Shown here piece after piece: positions 1 to 10,202 of a stretch of DNA of 64,000 bases. The position numbers were made by a program, and so were the translations under genes. This DNA is from Phytophthora colocasiae (taxonomy: Eukaryota; Oomycota; Peronosporomycetes; Peronosporales; Peronosporaceae): NCBI GenBank assembly GCA_018806915.1, contig JAGKQI010000016.1, forward strand, positions 248,001 to 312,000, written 5' to 3'. The notes below the pieces were generated by a model. That model had not been told where the DNA came from, made no database searches, and worked only from the letters and a program-made list of their open reading frames with translations. Position 1 is the stretch's first letter, and every line of letters begins with the position of its first letter.

Positions 1-20
1 ACACCGGACTTCTGGCGTAC

Positions 21-3000
21 TTACTTCAGAGAGACAGGATTTTCGGCGCGTTCAGCAGGCGTCAGAGCTTGTTTCCGGAGATCGGATGGCACGAATTCCA
101 TCCAGTCCTTGTCGGAAGACGCTGTGGCCCACTGCGTGCGCGCCGGTTCCGCTGAGTCGATAGCTTCGAGTTGCTTGCGCAAGCTCAGGCACTTGGGACC
201 TCCGATGTCACGTGCACGTGGGTCCTGCCAGATCCATGGACAATATTTGTCCGGGACCTTCCAGATACCAGGCTCGAACATGAGCGTCTCCGGGAAATCC
301 TTGTGCTTCAGAATCTTGGATACTGTCCCTCGATATTGGCGCAGTAAAGATGCACGTCGGAGCCCACGTTCCTTGTGCTGTTCACCGGACAGCAGGTCCT
401 CGTCGGGATCCATGATCACCCAGTGAGTGCGTTCCCACAGCGCTTGGGCGTGCTTGCGCATGAGAGACGCGAGCTCTTCGATGTCCGCCTGAACCAAGGG
501 ACAGAGGTCTTCACGCCGGTGAAAGTACAGCTCGGTCCGACGGTTCTGGTACATGACGTCCCAGGGCGCTGGCACTTCGTCCAGCAAAGCTTGGTACTTC
601 TTGGAGTTCCAGCGTTTCTTAAGGCGTGCCAGACTGTGTCTGTGGGGCTCGAAGTCTGGGAACCCTGGAGTCTGCCCGATGGACGTCTTGGTGTCACTTG
701 TCGGCTGGACCGGAATGCCGTAGTACAGCCACGAAGAACAATGTGTGTCCGGGGCCTCGATTGTCAGCAGTTCCTTCGGTGTCAGCGACTTGTACGACTT
801 GGACACCAGACTTGACTTCCGGAGTTTACCGGAAGGTCGCTTGCCCGAAGAGCTCTTAGGCGACTTGGGGTCTTGAGACTTTTTGTCCTTGGAACTTGAC
901 TTGGGCGAACCACCGGACTTCTTGCTCTTGGGACTAGACGTGGAGGTGCCACCGGACTTCTGACCGCTTGACTTGGACCTGGATGCCTCGTGTACACTAT
1001 CCCGCTTGGACTTCTTGGTAGGGATTATCGGACCCGAGTCGTCTGAATCACTGGACTCGTAGTCCCGTGGACGCTTGTTGCCGGCGTGCTAATGATCATC
1101 AGACTCATCGTCGTCAGAGTCATCGCTGTTGCCGCTCGACTTTTCGTCGTCAGAACCACTGTCGCTAGACGCAGATTCTTGTTCACCAGACTCCTTGAAG
1201 TCCGGGTCCTTCTGAGGGTCATCCTCTGTGGACTCAGGCTCACTGATAGGATATGGGACGTGAGCATCCAGTGCCTCCCAGACCGGTGGCTCCACATCGT
1301 TCTTCCGAAGCCGGCGCAGTTCCTCCTCAGCCATCTTGTAATACGTCTCTGGGACGTACGAGGTCCACGGGGTCTGATTCAGCTTGCGCCAGTACATCAT
1401 GCTCACTAGCATTTTTACCAAGGGGCGCCCCGTGAACAGGCTGTGGGCGGGCTTGTCCGTGCGCAGCCACTTCATCGCTGTCTCGTAAGAAATGCCGGCG
1501 AGCAGAGCCAAGCGCAAGTCCGGACGAACTTCTTCCCAGACGACTCCAGGTGGTAACGTGGTATGAACTGCGTCCTTGGACACCGGAGACTTGGCGTTCG
1601 CCGGACGCATTGAATCGATACCAGGCGTGTAATTCTTGGGGCGATCCTGAGGAACACGAACCCGATGTTTCCCAGACGGCCGGTTAAGCTTGAGTGGTGG
1701 AGATCCGGGAGATTTGGGCGACCTGGTGGGCGACCCAGACTTGTTCACCGGGCGAGTGCTTGATTTCTCGGGGCCGCCCGCATGCTCACCGGAAACCTTC
1801 ACACCACTGCCAGCACCCGTCAGATCCAGCACTTTGGCTGATTTCTTGGCCTCCGCAGCTTGATCAAAGCGAATTCTCGCCAGACGCTTGGAGAAGTCAG
1901 GAATTTCCGCCTTACGCTGATCCATTGCCGTCACATTGATGATGGTGTCCCAGTCTCCTGGCGGCGCCTTGCCCTCTTGGAAGTTCACCAGAAGCTCCCG
2001 AAGACGCACCCAACTGCCGTTCAACTCCCCGTGTTCAAACAAGTACTCCAGGAAACCCCAGGAGTCTGTGGCTGTGGTCGTGGGGCGAGCCTTCAGCAGA
2101 CGGACCTCCGCTTGAGAGTCCGCCAGGCGTTCCTCTAAGGCCGCTTTCTCGGACTCCAGAGCGTCAATCTGGTCCTGATAGTGCGAAGCGAGGTTCTTGG
2201 ACTCCGCGTTCACACGATCTTCGGTCTCACCAGCAGTACGCCGGGCGTCCAGTACTTCATGGCGCCAATACTGGCAGTTGAAGACCCACTGACGCTTGAG
2301 ATCTTCGGACTCGTTCTGGATAGCGGCCGTGTCCACCAGAGATGCACCGCCCTGGGACTCTACTTGGAGTCGAAGCCGACGGTGAGCGCCAGCCATCTGC
2401 TTCAGGTAACCCGATGTCTTGTACACCCGCTCGGCGAGGCGCTGATGAGGGAGGTGCAGGAGGATTGCCGCCAATTCCCGGAGGACGTCAACGGATCCCA
2501 TGTGTGCCTCAAGACTCATGCGGTTACGGCTATCCACGTGGGGAACAAGCATCTGACTTTCAGTGAAGTCGGGGATGACACGCTCGAGCTCCGAGATGTC
2601 TGCCGGTGTGAAGCCTTCAAGGCCAACTAATACACCAGGCCCACCATAGATATTCGCGATGTGGTTGCCCACACGGAAGTCCTCGGCGAGCGCCGGAACA
2701 CCAACCAAGAATGGTTGCCCCTCAGGTCGTGGCTCAGGATCCACCCAGTTGGAAGGGACGTCGGACTTCTCTTCGTCCAACGGTTGTTGCCCAGGTCCAA
2801 ACAGATCGTCCACCTCGGCGGTGGAGAGAATGTGGGGGCCTCTGTGAAGCGAAGACAAGACGCCAAGAGTCGAACCCGCAGTAGCGGAAGCCGCCGACGT
2901 ACCAGGTCCGCTCACGTGATCATCGCTGTCAGCAGCATCAACGCCCTGCTTCGGAGCGGCGGACGCGCTCGACTGTGAGGCTGGGGCGCTTGAGCTGCCA

Positions 3001-3308
3001 CCAGGTGATGCGGAAGTACCGTCACCACCACCTCGCGATGCTACAGATGCCGAAGCGGGCCCAGTGCCCGAGGCGTCGCCAATGGTAGAGGCCGATGGGG
3101 AACTCATGGCTGCAGGATCTTCTTCCGAAGTGTGCGTCAGAAAGGAAATCGGGATGTGGCCGTTTGTGGGATACGACAGTTGGCTATTTCTGAGTCTGAT
3201 GGAATCAGACTGAGCGACAGGACACCAGAGATTCTGAAATCCCGGAAGTTTTGAGAGCGTCACAGCTACACTATGTTCACGGGACCTCTGACGTACTGTC
3301 CTGGCCAT
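21..3308 (-). pseudogene. Opposite-strand ORF of copy A, split by an in-frame TAG
   Basis: This is the copy A version of the 1095-codon ORF that is intact in copy C at 27962-31249. It starts at the ATG at 3308 and ends at 21. A TAG at 1089-1091 replaces the TCG found in copy C, which leaves a 739-codon N-terminal part and a C-terminal part (an ATG-less 261-codon stretch from 806 on). Copy B carries the identical TAG. Visible parts are a Ser/Ala-rich N-terminus, a predicted coiled coil, an acidic Ser/Asp run just before the stop, then a Lys/Ser-rich linker and a Trp-rich C-terminal domain. No known family is recognised. It may be two separate proteins rather than a dead gene. Confidence 0.8.
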
Positions 3309-3351
3309 GATGCTCAGTTTGGAGAAAGTTCCGCACTGACGAATTATGACC

Positions 3352-3362
3352 AGGAGGGGCGG
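3352..3362 (+). promoter_or_regulatory. Polypurine tract of copy A
   Basis: AGGAGGGGCGG lies one base before the LTR, which begins TGACACG at 3364. This is the expected site for plus-strand primer formation in an LTR element. It fixes the element's transcriptional orientation as +, opposite to the 739-codon ORF beside it. Confidence 0.75.
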
Positions 3363-3363
3363 T

Positions 3364-5272
3364 TGACACGTTGCTAATTACGATTTTTCGAGTGGATATG
3401 GACGTTTCGCTGTGATGTGATTGGACATATAATGGATTGTGGGAGAAAGGGAGATGTGGGACGAGGTTATGTCCCGTGCGACAATAATGGATCTGTGGAA
3501 GAAAACTGCTTTATATATTAACCTTCACCTGTACTGCAAAGGGGCCCAAGAGATCAGAAGTGTTCCTCGGAAAAGTGCACAAACTCCGAGAGACAACAAC
3601 ACTCAGTCTGATCACCGGACTTTCCCCGACGATGAGTGCCTAAAGGTTGGCAGAAAGTCTCTCAGAAGAATGTATCTCTGAGAGACCTCATCCCGTTGCC
3701 GTCCTGTGTGACGATGATGGTTCAAGGAATACAGTTATACCCACAAGATACCAAGTATCGCGCACCGGACGTAGCGCACCCCGCGCATATCCCGATTGGA
3801 CTTCGTGCGTTGTAGCATACGTGCTCCGCACCCTGAAAATACTCATGGATTTCTGGTATCACGCATGGAAACTCTGATATCACACCATGAAGTCTGACGT
3901 ACATGAGTCCAACGTACATGAGTCCAACGTACATGAAGTCCGACGTACATGAAGTCTGATGTACATGAGTCTGATGAACATGATTCTGGTGAACAAGTCT
4001 GATGTGTCCGGCTTATACAAGCAATATTCCAGACATTTACCAGTTTCCGATGAACAGACTCCGACGTACAAGACTCCGATGAACAGACCCAAGTGTCACG
4101 ACTCTGGTATTACGACTCTGATATACATGATTCCGGAGTACATGGTTCCGATGAACATGTCTCCGACGCACATGATTCCAGACCCTGATGAACAGGATAC
4201 CAGACTCTGACACTCTGAAGTCCACCCCATACTGAAACCAAGTGTACCCAACACGACCTCACGCAATCAAGTGAAACGCAACCCACTCATCCCTGTAATG
4301 ACATCATTAAGTGTCGACTCGACAAGATCTGCAGCATCGACTACCATAGTGAGCCCAAGTGAAGATTCCTGAGTTATACTGAGACCAAGTGTATATGAGA
4401 ATATGGAAGACAGAAGACAGAGAGATACGAGATAGATAACCAGAGTTCAATTTGATCGGTACCCCCGAGTTAAATTTGCGTTACAACCCCAAGGTCGATT
4501 CGTCGGTTCTTCGGAAGTGTAAGGCCACGACAAAGCTTTGAGTCGTGTGATCTCTCACCTATCAAGCCCCTTTAGGTGGAGATCAGCGTAACGTAGAGAC
4601 CTGAGAGGACCCACCTATTCCATTTCCTAGTTGGGTCGTTTGTCTTGTCTCTAACGGTAGCCCATTTCATATTGTACGTTTGGACAGGTTTTGGGAGCTA
4701 GACAGTCGCTCTCAAGACGCTCGGTAGACTGTTATATAACTAATAGTGTATTGGTTTATTTTTCCCTCTATATATTAGAGGGTGGTGCGCGAAAGTTACG
4801 GGAATACCAGACAGACCAGGTGTCTGGTGATCATTTCCCTAGTTGACCTGGAGAACTAGCCCACTGCTCAAGGGCCAGGAAAGAATAAGAGCAGCTACAT
4901 ATTTGTATATCGGAACTCTATATTGCGGTTATCTCGGAAGTCTAATTACTGGACTTCCCATTGTATTAATTTCTCTTTTGCCTTCAGAAATCTCTGGTGT
5001 ACACAAGTGTTCACCGGAAAACGTTCGACTCCCAAGCGCTCCTGTGAGGACTAGAAGGACATCCGACGGCCCACGCAAGGAACCCTTACTCTCATCAACA
5101 CTCTCACGACCCCGGCGAGGGTCTCATTACCAAGACAACGAACCTACGAGGACAGCACAAGGTAACACACGCCCACCTTGCTGTGCGACTCTGGTATTAC
5201 TACCGGTAGTCACACTTCCAGGTTCACTTTACGCCCCTGCACCGCGGTAAAAGTTGCACCGACTTCGCGACA
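3364..5272 (+). repeat. Full-length LTR of copy A (1909 bp)
   Basis: It begins TGACACG and ends CGCGACA in the gag-pol sense. It contains a short-repeat array at about 3890-4200, a near-palindromic TATA element at about 4765-4785 and an inverted 11-mer pair near 5010-5035. Its outer end is joined directly to a partial LTR in the opposite orientation. ORF-like stretches inside it lack ATG starts or lie upstream of the TATA box, so they are not called as genes. Confidence 0.92.
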
Positions 5273-6476
5273 TCTCCACCTAAAGGGGCTTGATAGGTGA
5301 GAGATCACACGACTCAAAGCTTTGTCGTGGCCTTACACTTCCGAAGAACCGACGAATCGACCTTGGGGTTGTAACGCAAATTTAACTCGGGGGTACCGAT
5401 CAAATTGAACTCTGGTTATCTATCTCGTATCTCTCTGTCTTCTGTCTTCCATATTCTCATATACACTTGGTCTCAGTATAACTCAGGAATCTTCACTTGG
5501 GCTCACTATGGTAGTCGATGCTGCAGATCTTGTCGAGTCGACACTTAATGATGTCATTACAGGGATGAGTGGGTTGCGTTTCACTTGATTGCGTGAGGTC
5601 GTGTTGGGTACACTTGGTTTCAGTATGGGGTGGACTTCAGAGTGTCAGAGTCTGGTATCCTGTTCATCAGGGTCTGGAATCATGTGCGTCGGAGACATGT
5701 TCATCGGAACCATGTACTCCGGAATCATGTACATCAGAGTCGTAATACCAGAGTCGTGACACTTGGGTCTGTTCATCGGAGTCTTGTACGTCGGAGTCTG
5801 TTCATCGGAAACTGGTAAATGTCTGGAATATTGCTTGTATAAGCCGGACACATCAGACTTGTTCACCAGAATCATGTTCATCAGACTCATGTACATCAGA
5901 CTTCATGTACGTCGGACTTCATGTACGTCGGACTCATGTACATCAGACTTCATGGTGTGATATCAGAGTTTCCATGCGTGATACCAGAAATCCATGAGTG
6001 TTTTCAGGGTGCGGAGCACGTATGCTACAACGCACGAAGTCCAATCGGGATATGCGCGGGGTGCGCTACGTCCGGTGCGCGATACTTGGTATCTTGTGGG
6101 TATAACTGTATTCCTTGAACCATCATCGTCACACAGGACGGCAACGGGATGAGGTCTCTCAGAGATACATTCTTCTGAGAGACTTTCTGCCAACCTTTAG
6201 GCACTCATCGTCGGGGAAAGTCCGGTGATCAGACTGAGTGTTGTTGTCTCTCGGAGTTTGTGCACTTTTCCGAGGAACACTTCTGATCTCTTGGGCCCCT
6301 TTGCAGTACAGGTGAAGGTTAATATATAAAGCAGTTTTCTTCCACAGATCCATTATTGTCGCACGGGACATAACCTCGTCCCACATCTCCCTTTCTCCCA
6401 CAATCCATTATATGTCCAATCACATCACAGCGAAACGTCCATATCCACTCGAAAAATCGTAATTAGCAACGTGTCA
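5273..6476 (-). repeat. Truncated LTR of copy B (positions 690 to end)
   Basis: It matches the 3' two thirds of the LTR (read on the + strand) and ends GTGTCA at 6476, next to the polypurine tract complement CCGCCCCTCCT (6478-6488). It starts TCTCC at the exact point where copy A inserted. It carries the AATATATAAA box (6321-6330) and the shorter form of the short-repeat array, as in the LTR at 41679-43571 and unlike the LTRs at 20247 and 25998. Confidence 0.9.
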
Positions 6477-6531
6477 ACCGCCCCTCCTGGTCATAATTCG
6501 TCAGTGCGGAACTTTCTCCAAACTGAGCATC

Positions 6532-9500
6532 ATGGCCAGGACAGTACGTCAGAGGTCCCGTGAACATAGTGTAGCTGTGACGCTCTCAAAACTTCCGGGA
6601 TTTCAGAATCTCTGGTGTCCTGTCGCTCAGTCTGATTCCATCAGACTCAGAAATAGCCAACTGTCGTATCCCACAAACGGCCACATCCCGATTTCCTTTC
6701 TGACGCACACTTCGGAAGAAGATCCTGCAGCCATGAGTTCCCCATCGGCCTCTACCATTGGCGACGCCTCGGGCACTGGGCCCGCTTCGGCATCTGTAGC
6801 ATCGCGAGGTGGTGGTGACGGTACTTCCGCATCACCTGGTGGCAGCTCAAGCGCCCCAGCCTCACAGTCGAGCGCGTCCGCCGCTCCGAAGCAGGGCGTT
6901 GATGCTGCTGACAGCGATGATCACGTGAGCGGACCTGGTACGTCGGCGGCTTCCGCTACTGCGGGTTCGACTCTTGGCGTCTCGTCTTCGCTTCACAGAG
7001 GCCCCCACATTCTCTCCACCGCCGAGGTGGACGATCTGTTTGGACCTGGGCAACAACCGCTGGACGAAGAGAAGTCCGACGTCCCTTCCAACTGGGTGGA
7101 CCCTGAGCCACGACCTGAGGGACAGCCATTTCTGGTTGGTGTTCCGGCGCTCGCCGAGGACTTCCGTGTGGGCAACCACATCGCGAACATCTATGGCGGA
7201 CCCGGTGTTCTGGTGGGCCTTGAAGAGTTCACGTCGGCGGACATCTCGGAGCTTGAGCGTGTTATCCCTGACTTCACTGAAAGTCAGATGCTCGTTCCTC
7301 ACGTGGATAGCCGTGACCGCCAGAACCTTGAAGCGCACATGGGGTCCGTCGATGTCCATCGGGAGTTGGCGTCAATCCTCCTGCACCTCCCTCATCAGCG
7401 CCTCGCCGAGCGGGTGTACAAGACATCGGGTTACCTGAAGCAGATGGCTGGCGCTCACCGTCGGCTTCGACTCCAAGTAGAGTCCCAGGGCGGTGCATCT
7501 CTGGTGGACACGGCCGCTATCCAGAACGAGTCCGAAGATCTCAAGCGTCAGTGGGTCTTCAACTGCCAGTATTGGCGCCATGAAGTACTGGACGCCCGGC
7601 GTACTGCTGGTGAGACCGAAGATCGTGTGAACGCGGAGTCCAAGAACCTCGCTTCGCACTATCAGGACCAGATTGACGCTCTGGAGTCCGAGAAAGCGGC
7701 CTTAGAGGAACGCCTGGCGGACTCTCAAGCGGAGGTCCGTCTGCTGAAGGCTCGCCCCACGACCACAGCCACAGACTCCTGGGGTTTCCTGGAGTACTTG
7801 TTTGAACACGGGGAGTTGAACGGCAGTTGGGTGCGTCTTCGGGAGCTTCTGGTGAACTTCCAAGAGGGCAAGGCGCCGCCAGGAGACTGGGACACCATCA
7901 TCAATGTGACGGCAATGGATCAGCGTAAGGCGGAAATTCCTGACTTCTCCAAGCGTCTGGCGAGAATTCGCTTTGATCAAGCTGCGGAGGCCAAGAAATC
8001 AGCCAAAGTGCTGGATCTGACGGGTGCTGGCAGTGGTGTGAAGGTTTCCGGTGAGCATGCGGGCGGCCCCGAGAAATCAAGCACTCGCCCGGTGAACAAG
8101 TCTGGGTCGCCCACCAGGTCGCCCAAATCTCCCGGATCTCCACCACTCAAGCCTAACCGGCCGTCTGGGAAACATCGGGTTCGTGTTCCTCAGGGTCGCC
8201 CCAAGAATTACACGCCTGATATCGATTCAGTGCGTCCGGCGAACGCCAAGTCTCCGGTGTCCAAGGACGCAGTTCATACCACGTTACCACCTGGAGTCGT
8301 CTGGGAAGAAGTTCGTCCGGACTTGCGCTTGGCTCTGCTCGCCGGCATTTCTTACGAGACAGCGATGAAGTGGCTGCGCACGGACAAGCCCGCCCACAGC
8401 CTGTTCACGGGGCGCCCCTTGGTAAAAATGCTAGTGAGCATGATGTACTGGCGCAAGCTGAATCAGACCCCGTGGACCTCGTACGTCCCAGAGACGTATT
8501 ACAAGATGGCTGAGGAGGAACTGCGCCGGCTTCGGAAGAACGATGTGGAGCCACCGGTCTGGGAGGCACTGGATGCTCACGTCCCATATCCTATCAGTGA
8601 GCCTGAGTCTACAGAGGATGACCCTCAGAAGGACCCGGACTTCAAGGAGTCTGGTGAACAAGAATCTGCGTCTATCGACAGTGCTTCTGACGACGAAAAG
8701 TCGAGCGGCAACAGCGATGACTCTGACGACGATGAGTCTGATGATCATTAGCACGCCGGCAACAAGCGTCCACGGGACTACGAGTCCAGTGATTCAGACG
8801 ACTCGGGTCCGATAATCCCTACCAAGAAGTCCAAGCGGGATAGTGTACACGAGGCATCCAGGTCCAAGTCAAGCGGTCAGAAGTCCGGTGGCACCTCCAC
8901 GTCTAGTCCCAAGAGCAAGAAGTCCGGTGGTTCGCCCAAGTCAAGTTCCAAGGACAAAAAGTCTCAAGACCCCAAGTCGCCTAAGAGCTCTTCGGGCAAG
9001 CGACCTTCCGGTAAACTCCGGAAGTCAAGTCTGGTGTCCAAGTCGTACAAGTCGCTGACACCGAAGGAACTGCTGACAATCGAGGCCCCGGACACACATT
9101 GTTCTTCGTGGCTGTACTACGGCATTCCGGTCCAGCCGACAAGTGACACCAAGACGTCCATCGGGCAGACTCCAGGGTTCCCAGACTTCGAGCCCCACAG
9201 ACACAGTCTGGCACGCCTTAAGAAACGCTGGAACTCCAAGAAGTACCAAGCTTTGCTGGACGAAGTGCCAGCGCCCTGGGACGTCATGTACCAGAACCGT
9301 CGGACCGAGCTGTACTTTCACCGGCGTGAAGACCTCTGTCCCTTGGTTCAGGCGGACATCGAAGAGCTCGCGTCTCTCATGCGCAAGCACGCCCAAGCGC
9401 TGTGGGAACGCACTCACTGGGTGATCATGGATCCCGACGAGGACCTGCTGTCCGGTGAACAGCACAAGGAACGTGGGCTCCGACGTGCATCTTTACTGCG

Positions 9501-9819
9501 CCAATATCGAGGGACAGTATCCAAGATTCTGAAGCACAAGGATTTCCCGGAGACGCTCATGTTCGAGCCTGGTATCTGGAAGGTCCCGGACAAATATTGT
9601 CCATGGATCTGGCAGGACCCACGTGCACGTGACATCGGAGGTCCCAAGTGCCTGAGCTTGCGCAAGCAACTCGAAGCTATCGACTCAGCGGAACCGGCGC
9701 GCACGCAGTGGGCCACAGCGTCTTCCGACAAGGACTGGATGGAATTCGTGCCATCCGATCTCCGGAAACAAGCTCTGACGCCTGCTGAACGCGCCGAAAA
9801 TCCTGTCTCTCTGAAGTAA
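6532..9819 (+). pseudogene. Opposite-strand ORF of copy B, split by the same TAG as copy A
   Basis: It is colinear with the intact ORF at 27962-31249. A TAG at 8749-8751 ends the first frame after 739 codons, and the remaining frame stays open to the stop at 9819. No other frame damage is seen in 3.3 kb. It lies convergent to pol, whose stop is at 10203, with 383 bases between them. Between about 7110 and 7376 it differs from copies A and C by roughly 30 bases while the rest is nearly identical, which suggests a gene-conversion or template-switch tract. A TATA-like AATATATAAA lies about 200 bp before the ATG. Function is unknown. Confidence 0.8.
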
Positions 9820-10202
9820 GTACGCCAGAAGTCCGGTGTACTCTTCGCGACATCTCCGGGGAACTACACTTCTTCTTCCAGAACAACTTAGTCGTCTGCA
9901 TATCGTAGCGTAGTAACAATTCCAAATATAGTTCCCCGACGACCTTCTCCTTTAACATCCTCACATGTCGTTCAGTAATCTTCTTCTCGTAGCATCATCA
10001 TAATTCACTCGTAAAATTCCATCATAAACACACAACCACAAAATCATCTCCATACAAATTCACATAACAATCACCATCTCTGGGAGTCACGTATCCCCGA
10101 AATCACATTTCCGAAAGACATGTCTCTCAGACACCTTCATCTCTGAAATACATCGTCTGGTGAACAGTGATGTTCACCAGAGTTCTCAGAATAGATTAGA
10201 GT
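9820..10202. other. AT-rich spacer between convergent frames in copy B
   Basis: This 383-base stretch separates the stop of the opposite-strand ORF from the pol stop and is nearly identical to 31250-31632 in copy C. It is AT-rich, has no credible ORF on either strand, contains a TGTCTCTCAGA motif near 10131 and carries a perfect 11-bp hairpin. It must hold the 3' ends of both transcripts. Confidence 0.7.
10156..10181. other. Perfect hairpin between convergent ORFs (copy B)
   Basis: TCTGGTGAACA (10156-10166), the loop GTGA, then TGTTCACCAGA (10171-10181) form a perfect 11-bp stem. The arm is the same 11-mer that recurs throughout the element, and the start-to-start spacing is 15 bp. Possible roles are a dimeric protein-binding site, an RNA structure, or a two-way 3'-end signal. 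The role is inferred only. Confidence 0.75.

Larger units (their letters stand above)
1..5272 (+). mobile_element. Giant Ty3/Gypsy element, copy A (3' part)
   Basis: This is the 3' portion of a long LTR retrotransposon whose gag and pol would lie on the + strand to the left of the window. What is visible is the opposite-strand ORF, the polypurine tract and one full LTR. Identity with copies B and C, read in reverse, defines it. Its LTR ends at 5272 and directly abuts position 690 of copy B's LTR (starting TCTCC), so copy A is inserted into copy B. The matching left flank and TSD copy are off-window. Confidence 0.88.
1..9840. repeat. 9.8 kb inverted repeat formed by copies A and B
   Basis: Positions 1-4582 and 5273-9840 are reverse complements of each other, separated by a 690-bp spacer (4583-5272) that is the remaining part of copy A's LTR. 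Paired coordinates sum to 9840 over the ORF region and to 9855 inside the LTR, because copy A's LTR has 15 extra bases in its short-repeat array. Most of the arm is near-identical. One tract at about 7110-7376 (partner about 2464-2730) is clearly more diverged. The simplest origin is a nested insertion in opposite orientation. Confidence 0.93.

Noticed and set aside
3439..3681. 80-codon ORF near the LTR end, seen in all full LTRs
   Set aside because: It lies upstream of the TATA box in the sense direction, and its repetition is explained by LTR copies. No domain or codon signal.
4843..5250. Open frame of 118-135 codons repeated in most LTR copies, in the gag-pol sense
   Set aside because: It begins at TTG with no ATG, and in the solo and 41679 LTRs it is cut to 88 codons by small indels. 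Conservation follows from LTR identity.
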